Assembly (NCBI RefSeq): GCF_000150955.2
Contig: NC_011685.1
Coordinates: forward strand, 310,001-374,000
Length of the DNA: 64,000 nucleotides
Direction: 5' to 3'
DNA from: Phaeodactylum tricornutum CCAP 1055/1
Taxonomy: Eukaryota; Bacillariophyta; Bacillariophyceae; Surirellales; Neidiaceae
In this document: positions 8,859 through 19,950 of the stretch, one piece after another
How positions within the stretch are numbered: the stretch's first letter is position 1
Layout: the number at the start of each line of letters is the position of its first letter
Translations under genes and position numbers: made by a program
The notes under the pieces: model-generated
Database searches by the model: none
Told to the model about the DNA's origin: nothing
What the model saw: only the letters and a program-made list of their open reading frames with translations

Positions 8859-10275
8859 ATGGCAGACAAACCTATTGAGAGTTTTTTTCACTTCCTCCCT
8901 CTGCAGCAGCAACACGATAGCACCACAATGGCAAGCTGTTCAACAGAACTGGATACGTCCACGGCAACAGAATTATTGAACACAGTCAATGTACAGAATG
9001 AGGAAGCAGCCAAAAGTGTAGCAAAGAGCATTCGCAAACGAAACAAGAAGGCAGAGCACCAATCCAATAGACATCACGTTATTCATGACTACCACGACAA
9101 CTACCACGATCCTGAAAATTTTGAAGGTTCAAAGGAACTTGCGCTTGAGGGGCGGGTTTTCCGCGGGGGTGTATCCGTGCACTTTCCCGAAGTGCTGCAT
9201 AAAATGTTGAAAAAGGTTGACGATCTCCATTTGTCCCATATTGTGTCTTGGCAGCCACACGGGCGTTCTTTTCGTGTTCATTGGCCTGAAAAATACGTGG
9301 AGACGGTGATGCCCAGGTAAGAGAAATGGAGGCTAATACCATAATACAACTAGATAATCATTTGACAACGTCTCGTTTGGCTACAGGTTCTTTCGTCAAG
9401 GGAGTATCGCTTCGTTTCATCGCCAATTAAACTTGTACGGGTTTACTCGCATGAGCACTGGGCCAGACATCGGGAGCTACTATCACGAACTTTTCCTCAA
9501 AGGCTGTCCTGCACTGTGTCGACGTATTCGCCGTCACCGCGTCAAGGGAAACCGAGTGAAAGCAGCACCATCCCCGCTGTCCGAGCCTGACTTCTACAAA
9601 ATGGAATGGTGCGAATCCTCTGGCCCCCGGACAAAAGGTTTATCTGGATATAGAGAGACCACCGGCGTCTTACCTTGCCGGGATCCTTCGAAATCATACA
9701 CTATGGATCACCACGAACAACGCGAGCAGATCGACCCCAGACCACTCGGAATTGGCTGCCAACAAGTCCATCACCAAGACATCCGCAACCTTACAGTGCT
9801 CACCGAGCACTGTCACCTGCGCTCATGCGACCTGGTGCAACCAAAGCCCCCAGCAAGGATTTTACCAGCGTTTGGCGATAGACTGGAACCTGAAACCCAG
9901 ACCCGGGATACGTTTCCACGTTCAACAACAATGCAGCCGTCCAGTCTTTATATGAAGACAGTGGCTGGCCTTGGTATGGCGATCGCGCCACCTTTACGTT
10001 CTCGGACCATGCCAGCGTACATGGATAGCGGAGAGGATCAGTGGTACCAACACATTTGTGTAGCTTCACGTCAGTTGGGTAGTCTTGCGGAGCTACAGCA
10101 GCAGTATTTCCAGCTCGCATCCTCAACTATATTTGCTCATCAGCCAAGAAACGTGGTGGCGCCGACCATGCCGGTGGTGAGTTCTCCAGATCCTCTATTT
10201 TTTGCTAGGACTGATGGCACGAATGCATGGAACCCTCTCCCTAGTACTTGGGTACTCGTATGCGTTACAGAATAG
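8859..10275 (+). CDS. Heat-shock-factor-type DNA-binding protein
   Basis: Two exons, 8859..9316 and 9387..10275, with a 70-bp intron (GTAAGA...ACAG), encode 448 residues. The HSF-type winged helix is split by the intron: FPEVLHKMLKKVDD, HIVSWQPHGRSFRVHWPEKY and MPR lie before it, and FFRQGSIASFHRQLNLYGFTR after it. The join MPR-FFRQG is exactly the family consensus, which confirms the splice. HSF proteins bind inverted nGAAn repeats; diatoms carry an expanded HSF set, many members of which need not respond to heat. A polar 110-residue N-terminal region with an RKRNKK cluster precedes the domain. The tail after about residue 220 is unlike known domains, and I see no clear HR-A/B coiled coil, so trimerisation is uncertain. 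The target genes cannot be inferred. Confidence 0.88.
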
Positions 10276-10799
10276 AACGTTATCACGGCTTCAGACACTT
10301 CCAGAGTCGACTTGCCGAACAGTAACCACAACGAAAAGCGGGGAAACCCTACTTATAAGATCGTATAAAAATCTGTTTATGTGACCAGCATCAGAAATCA
10401 AATTAAAAGTTCGGACAGATTCACCGAGGGATTCGGCGCTGGAAGGATTTGCGTAGAGGAGAGAAAGACGAATAGTGTCATGTTAATTTCCGCAATCTAA
10501 AACTAAGACTCCTACCAATCCATACCGGTAGGTTGTTTGGGAAAGTTGATTTGCCATATCTTGGATTCCGGAGCGGGAACCATGGTGCTATCAGTAAAGA
10601 TTGGCGGAACAACATCAAAGGAAAACTATTTATGTCGGAATGCGAGGTACAGAAAGACAAAACTTGCCTTATGAAATCAGAGCGTGTGACACTAACCCCT
10701 TCCCTAAAAATCTCATTGTCAATCGGAGGGTTGCTGACTCTGAAAACATAGGGAATACCTTTTTTGTTTTCTTGCCGACACTTTCCCAAGGCCGTGACC
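10276..10799. other. Spacer between HSF and DUF924-TilS genes
   Basis: 524 bp between two genes on the same strand. Only short shadow frames occur (for example 10533-10751). It presumably holds the HSF 3' end and the promoter of the next gene. No repeat or known motif was seen. Confidence 0.4.
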
Positions 10800-13502
10800 A
10801 TGACAACGGCAACATCTCCCTACGCTCCAACACGCCGACAGTCTTTTGCATCGGTGGGCAGTCAATCATCCTCGTCCATTGGAACGGGAAAATCACGTGG
10901 ACTGTGTGTCATTAGTCTCGTCTGGTTTATTCTTCATTTCTGGAGGGGCAAGCTTGGTCAGCTTGCGGTTGTGCAGCGTCTTCAAACTCATTTGGAACGC
11001 CTGCATGTCGTCGCTTCAGTTGCGCTAAGACCCGTTTTGTACATCCTAATTCAATGGACCAAAACTCTGCATTTGAAGCTTCTGGTACATGCTAGCTTGA
11101 CGCCACGACCCCAAACCGAGTGTAAGAAAACGGTAGAATCGAGGAACCTAAAGGAGCGCATCGTGGAAAATGACCAGCAGCTTTTGGAAGAGCATAGTAT
11201 GCATGGCGTGTCCCAAGAGGCGAACAATCTTCATCGTACAAAAGAGCAACTCGTACTGCTGCAACGTTTCCGTGAAAATAAAACGCTAATTGACGACATT
11301 TTACACTTTTGGTTCGGGCAATACGTGCCGGATCAATCACAAAAGAAGCTTTGGATGATATCGGAACAGACAAAAGCATCCCGGCAGCGAATAGATCAGC
11401 GAATTGCATCAGATTACACGGGTATTCTAAAACAGCTTCTGGGCAGGGAGCGTTGGGGTCAATGGTGCGAAGAGGCTGATCTCTACGGCTGGAGAGGAAA
11501 ACTTGCTTCGATAATTGTCTTGGATCAGTTTTCGCGCCACATTCATCGATATTTCGTTGAAAACAACATCCAGACCAAAGATTGTTTAGCTGAACAAAGC
11601 GTGATGGATAGTATGGCCTTCCAGACAGCAAAAATGTTGGTCCAGGAACACCATATGGAAATTCAATCTGGCATGATACCGCTGCCCATGTATATTTTTG
11701 CGCTCATGCCGTACCGACATCAATCCGGTATTGACACCGTATCTTTTGTGCAAGCGCAAGTGGAACAAGCAAACCGTTTGATGTCACAATTTGATGGTAT
11801 GCTCAAGCGATTTCGCAAAGCCACCAGTCGTCGCATGGCGATCTTGCAAGACCACGGGCGCCTGATAGGTATTGGAACAACGGCTGAACTCTCCGATGAC
11901 GCCATATTAGAACGCTTCCCTTTTGCAGCCGATATGAGCACCGCCAACAAGCATCCCGTACTGCGAACGATGCAAACCTTTCTGAAAGAACAAGATAGTA
12001 AATTGGATATCAACACAGGAAACAGCAGTAATCCAAAGACGAGAAAAATAATCATTTCCCTTTCGGGCGGGGTCGACAGTATGGTCATTGCTTCTGCTCT
12101 TGCGCATTTAAGGCGGTCGCTTGGCTACAACTTGCAACTTACTGCTGTTCATATTGATTACGCGAATCGTCCTGATTCCAAAGCGGAGGCATCGTACGTA
12201 GAGCGGTATTGCCAACAACTTGAAATCGAATATCACGTTCGAAGAATCGAGGAAGTGACACGGGGAGTAACTAACCGTGACGAATATGAAAAGCGTACAA
12301 GGGAGGTGCGTTACCGCCTCTATCGAGACACCATCCAGCAAGCACGTAGTGAGGTCGATGAAGAGGTTGGCGTGATGCTTGGACATCACCGCGGAGATCT
12401 TCGCGAAAATGTCTTGTCGAATGCACACAAAGGGTCGGGGCCATTGGACTTGAGTGGGATGACAGCTGTGAGCATCAATGATGGTGTCATTATCCATCGA
12501 CCCCTCCTGAGGTTAGAAAAGACGGTAATCTTCGACTACGCACATACTTTCGGCGTTCCATACTTTAAGGATACGACACCGCACTGGTCGACGCGAGGCA
12601 AGCTCCGAAACCATTTGATGCCTCTACTAGAGGAGATTTATGGTGAAGGGAGTATGAACAATTTGAGCAATCTCGCGGTAGAGAGTGATGATTGCCGAGA
12701 GCTAGTTAACACGTCAACTCTCAAACCGTTCCTCGATGGACTCACACTCTATCCTATGGGTATTCGCTTTAAAACTGCGTGTTGGAAACGGAACGGGCTC
12801 TTTTTTTGGAAGTTCGTACTGCGGGAAACTCTTCATTCTGTGGGACTGGGGATGTTTTCGGACAAGTCTGTGGCCTCGTTTCTAGGCCGTGTGCAAGCCG
12901 AAACAATCCGCGAAGGCTGGCTCCAGTGTCGAAAGGACTATGCAGTGTATTTGCAAAAAAATGGCCACGTCTACGTTTTCTTTCCAAAGAGTTTCCCATT
13001 TCGTCCAAGTGACGCTTTCAAGATACCGAAGGACCCGGTTGATTTTGGTGCTAGCAATGCTGTGCACGTCGGCCCCTGGAGAATCCGTTCTGAGCTTTTA
13101 AACGTTCAAGACAAAGTGAAAAGTTTAAAAGAGGAGAAAGTACTTGATCGGTCTGCGATATCTTCTATGGACAAATTCATGGAGGGTTGTCTTGAATACT
13201 ACATAGAGGTTCCAACGTGGAAAACCCAAACAAACCATTTCGAACCGCGTCCTCTCACCTTTTGCAAATTTGGGAAAGAAAGCAGACCTCAAGCATGGAA
13301 AGGCATTGATGCTAAGATTCAGGATACGATTCCGCTGGTAGGCAACGATGATCAAGCGAACCAAGCATTAAAGGATCCGGAGGCTTACGGGGCAACACAC
13401 GAAAATAAAAACGGGCAGAAGTCTATCAACCCCATTTTTGTTGCCAAGGTTACTATTCACTTGGAGAACTTACAGTCAAACCGCTCGGAGCGTTCTAGCT
13501 AA
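10800..13502 (+). CDS. DUF924 - tRNA(Ile)-lysidine synthase-like (TilS/PP-loop) fusion protein
   Basis: A 900-residue single-exon protein with two recognisable modules. About residues 160-380 are a DUF924 (TPR-like) domain: DDILHFWFG, IIVLDQFSRHIHR, PLPMYIFALMPYRHQ. About residues 415-620 are an N-type ATP pyrophosphatase of the TilS/MesJ family: PP-loop IISLSGGVDSM (near 419), LTAVHIDYANRPDS, and GHHRGDLRENVL in place of the TilS AHHxDDxxET motif, followed by HRPLL and FKDTT. TilS adds lysine to the wobble cytidine of tRNA-Ile(CAU) in bacteria and plastids; other members of the superfamily thiolate tRNA. A hydrophobic stretch near residues 35-53 could be a membrane anchor or part of an organelle presequence. 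About 270 C-terminal residues are unassigned. The first in-frame ATG was used. The gene converges with TOP6B, 12 bp apart. Confidence 0.82.
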   Translation: MTTATSPYAPTRRQSFASVGSQSSSSIGTGKSRGLCVISLVWFILHFWRGKLGQLAVVQRLQTHLERLHVVASVALRPVLYILIQWTKTLHLKLLVHASLTPRPQTECKKTVESRNLKERIVENDQQLLEEHSMHGVSQEANNLHRTKEQLVLLQRFRENKTLIDDILHFWFGQYVPDQSQKKLWMISEQTKASRQRIDQRIASDYTGILKQLLGRERWGQWCEEADLYGWRGKLASIIVLDQFSRHIHRYFVENNIQTKDCLAEQSVMDSMAFQTAKMLVQEHHMEIQSGMIPLPMYIFALMPYRHQSGIDTVSFVQAQVEQANRLMSQFDGMLKRFRKATSRRMAILQDHGRLIGIGTTAELSDDAILERFPFAADMSTANKHPVLRTMQTFLKEQDSKLDINTGNSSNPKTRKIIISLSGGVDSMVIASALAHLRRSLGYNLQLTAVHIDYANRPDSKAEASYVERYCQQLEIEYHVRRIEEVTRGVTNRDEYEKRTREVRYRLYRDTIQQARSEVDEEVGVMLGHHRGDLRENVLSNAHKGSGPLDLSGMTAVSINDGVIIHRPLLRLEKTVIFDYAHTFGVPYFKDTTPHWSTRGKLRNHLMPLLEEIYGEGSMNNLSNLAVESDDCRELVNTSTLKPFLDGLTLYPMGIRFKTACWKRNGLFFWKFVLRETLHSVGLGMFSDKSVASFLGRVQAETIREGWLQCRKDYAVYLQKNGHVYVFFPKSFPFRPSDAFKIPKDPVDFGASNAVHVGPWRIRSELLNVQDKVKSLKEEKVLDRSAISSMDKFMEGCLEYYIEVPTWKTQTNHFEPRPLTFCKFGKESRPQAWKGIDAKIQDTIPLVGNDDQANQALKDPEAYGATHENKNGQKSINPIFVAKVTIHLENLQSNRSERSS

Positions 13503-13514
13503 GTCATTGATAAA

Positions 13515-15563
13515 TTATTCTTGAACTTGCATTGCAGGCATTCGCAGAATCGGCATTATGGGCCGGAATGTAAACAGGGGATGTGAAATGTCGTTGGAAT
13601 CATCGTCGAGATTGTACAACGGCACCAAGTAGAGGGGTTGAGCTTCCTGTGTTGGCGCGCTTCCTTTATCGTCAGTTCCTTCCTCTTGAACATTTAGTTG
13701 ATCATCAATGCTTTCCGTCAGTTTTGCTGCCAGTGATTGCTCCGTCACCTCCCCTCTATTCAGCCTTTCGATCATTAGCTGAGCCGCGCTCCGATCCAAG
13801 CGCAAGCGCTTAGTTGGGGATTGGCTAGGCGGTGCTTCTGGCAGCGAAAGTTCCGCCTGGCGCGCTCGCATGCTATCTAGGATACCGAACAAGGATCGTC
13901 CCACATCAGGAACGTATTTAGCCATTCGAGATTTCCGTGTCTGTGCATCTTTCAACGCGGATCGCTTTGCCAAGTAACCTCGTAATTGTTGACAACAGGA
14001 TTGTAACGCGCGCTTCACTGATTGTTGAATTTCCGTCGCGTCATCACCGATGTATTCCTTTGAAGTTCCCTTGAAGGGAACTTTGGTTGATACAATGGAC
14101 ACAAAAACGCCAATCCGATCGCGTTTGTAATCCATCTTGTAGTTGGACCATCGGATTTTGGTATTCGCAACCCTAGTTGCAACATCGGCTCCTCCTTCAA
14201 AGAGCAACGGTATCCTGTTCGCGAATCGAATCACCGTAATCCCTTCCTTGACCTCTTTTCCACCTAAGGAAACTGCTGCTTCTACCAGAAAAGGGTGGCC
14301 TTCGTAGGCCCCTGGCTTATCACGGGAAGTGGCAATCAGATCAGGTTCCAGAACCTTGCGAATGCCGAGATTCAGATTATATTCACCAAGTGGACTTAGA
14401 CAGGACCCATCAGGAGCTTTGAAGAGCTGGACTTGGCGAAGTAGCTGAACAAGCCGAGTAATTTCTTTGTCTTCAAGCGACGAAGGAGGCATGCTTTCGT
14501 CAAAGCCGAGCTCGGTAACTAGTCGACGGGCCAACGGTGGACTGACGGTCGACAGTTCGGTGGACAGAAATTTAAAAAGGGTTCTTGTTTTGGTGAATTG
14601 TATGAGTTGTTGAATGACTAGATTGTTGACCGATGCGGGATGATGTTTGATAGTTTTTGCCGGTGGTGGCATTTGGTCTGAACGGCGGTCGTACCGCACA
14701 TGTAGATTGCGTTTTGAATCAGAGATATTGATGTAGGCAAGCTCCAACACGGCGTAGGGAGTTATGATAGCAAGCTGCTGCAGATATTGGACAATTCGAG
14801 ACTTGTAGGTTGTCCAATTTCCCGCAATCAGCACGGACATTTCAGTACCCATCCAGCCGTCCGTATTTTTGCGAGTTGTGTGTTCTAAAATTCGGGGAGC
14901 GTTCTTATATATGTCGATATCGAGCACACATGCGGACGCTCGTTCTGGTGCGACGCCCCCATCTGGCCGATGCGACGTCATGATCCGAATAGGTTGTCCC
15001 GTACTCTTTTTGGCCCAGATCAAGGCCATTTTTGCCCCTAGCCCAAACTTTCCCCGAGTCTGCCGCACACCGTATTTGCTTCCACTGAGGACTCGACCCA
15101 ATAGGTTTGGAATAGCCGAGTGGGACATACCGCAACCATTGTCTTTGACGGTGAGCTTGAAATAGGCGTCTTGTGGCGCTTTCTTACGTTTTTTCCCTGA
15201 ATTTTCGACGGTGGTGATTTCGTCGACATCGGTTGCCTCTTTCGGAGGTTTCTTATCCTTTTTCTTCGTTTCAAAGAGCTGCATATCTCGTTTTTTGCGT
15301 GGACTGGTCTTCATAACATCTAGTGCGTTAAACTCTTCCTGCGTGTATTCTTTGATTTCTATCGAGATCTCGGGTAATTCATGGATGCTTTCACACGCAT
15401 CCAGACTGTTCTCGACGAGCTCGCGTAAGCTCGTGTACAAAGATTTTCCCAAATTGTCAAAGCCAGCAATGGCCTGATTCTCGGCAAAAAACTCGGCCGG
15501 GCTTTTCTGTACCTGAACTTCGCCGGCCGAAGCCTTGGAGGCCACGCCGTTGGTTTTTGCCAT
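13515..15563 (-). CDS. TOP6B: DNA topoisomerase VI subunit B
   Basis: A 682-residue single-exon protein. The GHKL ATPase site is complete: SLRELVENSLDAC (motif N1, near residue 50), VKDNGCGM (N2), and GKFGLGAKMALIWAK (N3), with the usual LLGRVLSGSKYG lid between them. The transducer domain follows (PPLARRLVTELGF, HPFLVEAAVSLGG, IRFANRIPLLFEGG, KMDYKRDRIGVFVSI). A lysine-rich insertion of about 60 residues sits between N1 and N2. TOP6B pairs with a SPO11-like A subunit to cut and rejoin duplexes; in plants this enzyme is needed for endoreduplication. The C-terminal 110 residues are polar and less conserved. The first in-frame ATG is at 15563, and a TGACTGTGA element lies about 105 bp upstream in sense orientation. 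Confidence 0.93.
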   Translation of the reverse strand: MAKTNGVASKASAGEVQVQKSPAEFFAENQAIAGFDNLGKSLYTSLRELVENSLDACESIHELPEISIEIKEYTQEEFNALDVMKTSPRKKRDMQLFETKKKDKKPPKEATDVDEITTVENSGKKRKKAPQDAYFKLTVKDNGCGMSHSAIPNLLGRVLSGSKYGVRQTRGKFGLGAKMALIWAKKSTGQPIRIMTSHRPDGGVAPERASACVLDIDIYKNAPRILEHTTRKNTDGWMGTEMSVLIAGNWTTYKSRIVQYLQQLAIITPYAVLELAYINISDSKRNLHVRYDRRSDQMPPPAKTIKHHPASVNNLVIQQLIQFTKTRTLFKFLSTELSTVSPPLARRLVTELGFDESMPPSSLEDKEITRLVQLLRQVQLFKAPDGSCLSPLGEYNLNLGIRKVLEPDLIATSRDKPGAYEGHPFLVEAAVSLGGKEVKEGITVIRFANRIPLLFEGGADVATRVANTKIRWSNYKMDYKRDRIGVFVSIVSTKVPFKGTSKEYIGDDATEIQQSVKRALQSCCQQLRGYLAKRSALKDAQTRKSRMAKYVPDVGRSLFGILDSMRARQAELSLPEAPPSQSPTKRLRLDRSAAQLMIERLNRGEVTEQSLAAKLTESIDDQLNVQEEGTDDKGSAPTQEAQPLYLVPLYNLDDDSNDISHPLFTFRPIMPILRMPAMQVQE

Positions 15564-16168
15564 TGGGAAGGCTGGACACTCACTAACTGTCAAAGAGAGC
15601 TAGTGGCAGTATTGTGACGATGTCAAGGAGTGACCTGTCAAGATGAACAGCGATGGCTTCCACTTTCTCACAGTCAATTCGCACCACGATACCGTATGTG
15701 CGGTATCCAACGTGAAAGACACCTGTGGCGAATATACGGTATAGATCGATGTGTATGTGATTGCAGCATCATCGTATGCGACATACTACTCATTAATTGA
15801 AAACTCTTACGACACTGATGTGAAATTCTTAAATAGTACTAGCAATGAAACGCAGATATACTTAGGTGCAGTTTGGTAGGTAGTTTCTTTTTACAGTCTG
15901 TAAGAAACATCTGGCATGACAAAGCAAGTCTGAATCTTAACGTCTCGATTCATCCACACAGCTTGTCCCTCCTACCGTTCTCAACGAAAGAGAGCGAGAT
16001 TACGGTAATCGCAGCAGCTATGGTATCGTGGCGAAAGTTCAAAAAGTTGGAATTCTAAGCAGCCCATCTGTCGTTCCATTATCGTTTTTTTGGCCCTGTC
16101 TTTTACGGCTTACTTCTTGCTGAATAAGAAATATCCTTATAACTACAGCGGGGTCAACAGGACTATAG
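15564..16168. promoter_or_regulatory. Divergent spacer TOP6B / sterol glucosyltransferase
   Basis: A 605-bp spacer serving as upstream region for both flanking genes. It holds one exact TCACAGTCA (15668-15676; TGACTGTGA on the TOP6B sense strand) and an AT-rich middle part. No gene was recognised. Confidence 0.4.
15668..15676 (-). promoter_or_regulatory. TGACTGTGA element upstream of TOP6B
   Basis: An exact copy of the recurrent 9-mer, reading TGACTGTGA toward TOP6B, 105 bp from its ATG. Function is inferred only from recurrence and position. Confidence 0.35.
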
Positions 16169-19023
16169 ATGACAGACAATGCCCCGCTGGCCGACACGTC
16201 AACGGATATGGAATACGAAGATGAGGCTGGCTTTGTGGACACAGAATCAGGCTTCCATCTCGAACTTCCGATACCTACCATGAGCATTTGCATCATGGTT
16301 TGCGGCACACATGGTGATGTGTTACCCTTTTGCGGTCTCGCAAAAGCCTTGCAAGCCAAAGGGCATCGCGTCCGTATCGCCACGCACCAAGTACATCGCC
16401 ACATTGTACAATCCAAAGATATTGAATTCTATCCCCTCGCTGGTGATCCCAAACAACTCAGTGCTTGGATGGTGCAAACCGGAGGATCTGTTTGGGGAGA
16501 AGCCATGCATCCCAACCTTATTCCAGAAAAAACCAGAATGGTTCGGGATATCATCTTTTCCGCCTGGCCTGCTGCGACGGCGACCGATCCAGAAGAAGCT
16601 GACGCCAGACCGTTCGTGGCGGACGCCATTATTTCTAATCCACCTGTTATCGGTCACGTTCACGTTGCGGAAGCCCTGGGGATACCTTGTCACATCATGT
16701 TTCCGCAACCCTGGTACTATGGTGAGTTGTATGCGGGACAATATTACACGACTCATACAGAATCTACACAAAGTTTGGTTAATTATGTGCAGGAATACTC
16801 ACATCCAATTATTTGTTTTAATCCTTCTTTGTAGGCACAAAGGACTTTCCTCACCCTATGGCCGGGCTGGAATACGTCCGGGGTCGGGCACTGAACATGC
16901 AAAGCTACACTGTATTCGAGTCGCTGATGTGGGCCAACTTTAACGGTGACATCAATCGCTGGCGCTTTCGTACGCTACGATTGCCACGAGCCTATGCCTA
17001 CGCCAATTCGGCCAATCACGTCAGCACAGCACATATACCATTTTCTGCCATGTGGAGCCCAGCGTTTGTGCCGAAGCCCGACGATTGGCCCGACCAGTGC
17101 GAAGTAGTTGGGACGTTTGTAGTGGATCAAAAGAAAGGTTTCGACGTCTCGCCTTTTGCTGATTTGGAACAATGGCTAGAGGAAGGAGACCCGCCCATAT
17201 TTGTGGGCTTCGGGAGTATGATGATCCGAAAACCCCAAGAGTTGGAAAAAAAGATCAAAGCGGCGGCTCATCGAGTTGGTATACGCGTGCTCGTTCAGTC
17301 TGGTTGGTCCAAGCTAAACGTCGAAGACGGGAGTGACCTATTGAAGAACGTTGGACCCTGTCCACACGATTGGCTTTTGCCCAAGTGTGCAGCGGTTGTC
17401 CATCATGGTGGGGCTGGTACTGTTGCTGCGGGTTTGCGCAATGGACTACCCACCCTTGTCTGTCCATTCTTTGCAGACCAATTCATGTGGGGATTTTTTG
17501 TTGAAAATGCCGCAGTTGGTCCAAAAGCCTGTCCGGTGAATGATTTGACGTTAGAAATTTTGGTGGAGAAGCTCCGTTTATTGGCCTCGCCGCAGATGAA
17601 AAAGAATGCTGAAGCCCTAGGAGCAGAGATGGCGTTAGAAGACGGTATTCAGGGTGGTTTAGATCATTTTCTCGACAGTCTTCCGCGTGATAGTATGCTA
17701 TGTGACATTGGATTGATCATGGGGGAAACAAAGCATGCACGGTATGAGCTGATCGGAACGAATTTGCGCTGGAACGGAATCAAGGTCAGCTCCGAAGTTG
17801 CCGCATTACTCGCGGCCGAGAATCACATTGACTGGAACTCGTTCTGGTCATTGTGGTGTCCGACTATTGGGAAGTTGAGCGACAAGCTGTGGTGGAGCGC
17901 TGGAATCCGTCGGCACGCGGTCACGTCTTTTAATTTGACGGGTCATATTAAGACCTTTCACCACGGCGTTTGGGCTGGGACAATAGGTCTTCTTCTGGGA
18001 GCCTTTACATCTGTCGCACAAATCTTTTGGCAACCTGATCGTTTTGCAAGATCTTCTGGGGCCCTTGGGTGTATTTTTGGATTGCTTATATCTGTTTTCT
18101 ACGTTGTCGGTGTTGCAGTGGCCTCTGTGCTCATCTTTTTTGACCGAATCGCGACTGGCATCAGCAATGGCTGCTTTGGCACGGACCGTGATTACGTGTT
18201 AGACCCGAGTTGGAAATCAAGGGTTCACGATACACCAATAATTCAGTCTGAGGTGGATACTTTCGTCACGCAGGGAATCTCAAAAGCTCGACAGAATGAA
18301 ATCATGAGAGCGCTGGATATTGTGGTGCAGGCCAGGGTTGTTTTTGAATCCGCCAAGCCCTTTCATCAGAAGAAGAACACCCATTATCTGGTGGTTCATC
18401 TTACGGATCTCATGAATACTTTGGATGAGTACGCTGTCAAACGCAAATGCAGGATGCCATTAACGAGAAATGAAGTACTTGCAATTAAAGGGCGTCTCGA
18501 GGCCATGACCGTGCACGCTCCTCCTCCGGCACTTCGCCGTGCCACTCGTTTTCCTCGCCTCCAAAGACTTCGTAGAGATATAACACAAAGATTCAATAGC
18601 GACGATAACATCCTCGAAGGAGAAGAAGCAGAGGACGACCGCGCTATCGAGGACTTTGTTTCTGAGTTGTCGCTTAACGATTCCGCTGACCTGGGAAAGG
18701 GGGCCAAATTTGCAGAGGATAGAGTTAATGGCAACATCCTTTCGGAGTCCTCGATCAAGAGCAAAAAATCAGTTTCCGAATCTTCGTACTCCCATCAGCT
18801 GATCAAGGTAATTCGTAGTTTGACGCCAGATATGTTTCAGAAGAAGGCCGAAGATCACGAAGTGAGCTTTAGTATGTTCCTACTCGCATTACAGAGTGTG
18901 TGCGGTCCCCGATGTTTCCATAACTGTACAACGTCTTCTAGACAGTCTATGATCGTTGGCTCGATGCGGCGCATCTCTGCGCGGCCGGCAACGTCAAACG
19001 AGTATGCCGAGTATCTTAACTGA
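16169..19023 (+). CDS. Sterol 3-beta-glucosyltransferase-like (GT1) protein
   Basis: Two exons, 16169..16721 and 16835..19023, with a 113-bp intron (GTGAGT...GTAG), encode 913 residues. The N-terminal half is a glycosyltransferase-28-type acceptor domain with CGTHGDVLPFCGLAKALQAKGH; the splice restores FPQPWYYG-TKDFPHP. The C-terminal half is a GT1 nucleotide-sugar domain with PPIFVGFGSM, PHDWLLPKCAAVVHHGGAGT (near residue 374) and GLPTLVCPFFADQFMWG. This is the layout of sterol 3-beta-glucosyltransferases (UGT80/UGT51), which move glucose from UDP-glucose to membrane sterols. Unlike the fungal enzyme there is no PH/GRAM region in front. Instead an extension of about 430 residues follows, with at least two hydrophobic segments (near 565-580 and 595-625) that suggest membrane attachment, then a serine-rich acidic tail. 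The acceptor is inferred, not shown. Confidence 0.85.
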
Positions 19024-19950
19024 CAGTTAATGCAAAAAGCAGGGCTTCCATTCATTTTCCATTAGGATGCACTTCTTGGTCCTGGTTTCTACTTTGCGTC
19101 AGTGACATGTGGAATTGGTTTTCTACTTTTCACGGTACACTACCACTTATTTGATAAACTGTGACAAGCAGTTCTGTTTGACTGTGAAGAACAATATCCC
19201 AAACGTAGAGTTGTTGCTTTCACAGTCAGTTAGTTTGGTGTAGCTTGACTAGATTTGGTCCTCTCCGGAAATGGGTAGCTCTTTTTGATTGTCTGCAAGC
19301 AGCCGGAAGATATCGGTGTATGAGTCAATTAACATAGGTAGGGGAATTCGAAAGCTATCGTTTGTAGTTACAGTTAGAGAGAATTGGTTCGTGTCGTTGG
19401 AGGCCATTCAAAAACGTCATACGCGGCCATGGTGACGTTAAGGAATCTGGTGTCCTTTTTTACTGTTAGCTTTAGATCGCGTGTTGCGTGCGCACTTCAT
19501 CCAACGTGTCATCGTCGCTTTTCGAATGACAACTCTAAAAACTGCGAGTTTGTCACGGTGTGCAGAGAGTCGAAAGATCTTGATACTTTATACATATTGA
19601 AATGACGTAAGTGTCTGGGTTTTCATTCTCACTTTCGTGTCGGGACTGACGTCCTGTTTTCCGGATCTTGATGTTCGCAGGCAGTAAGGAGTAGGTGGTG
19701 GGTCTAGGGGCCCGTCTCGCGTTGATGGGTCGCGATCGGCGTTTGACGACAGTTTCCAGGTTCTTTTCCCCTGGAATGGACTCACGTCAACACGACGGAA
19801 CACGCCTAGCTCCAACCAGCACGCCATCAAGCTTATCCTCTAAAATTCTCCAAATTCCTTTCGACGTCGCCTCTGTCCCAAGGAGACAAAAAAGTATCTT
19901 TGATAGTTGGAATTGGTACCAACTGTGCTACAACAAAAGCTTTTACAATC
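19024..19950. other. Spacer upstream of pyruvate kinase with inverted TGACTGTGA pair
   Basis: 927 bp without a recognised gene; the frames at 19384-19605 and 19588-19830 are short and lack any family signature. TGACTGTGA at 19179-19187 and its inverse TCACAGTCA at 19220-19228 form an inverted pair 32 bp apart. The pair lies nearer to the preceding gene's stop (156 bp) than to the pyruvate kinase start. Confidence 0.45.
19179..19228. promoter_or_regulatory. Inverted pair of TGACTGTGA elements
   Basis: Two exact copies of the recurrent 9-mer in opposite orientation (19179-19187 and 19220-19228), separated by 32 bp. The pair could act as two binding sites or as a stem in RNA; the sequence alone does not decide. 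Confidence 0.35.
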
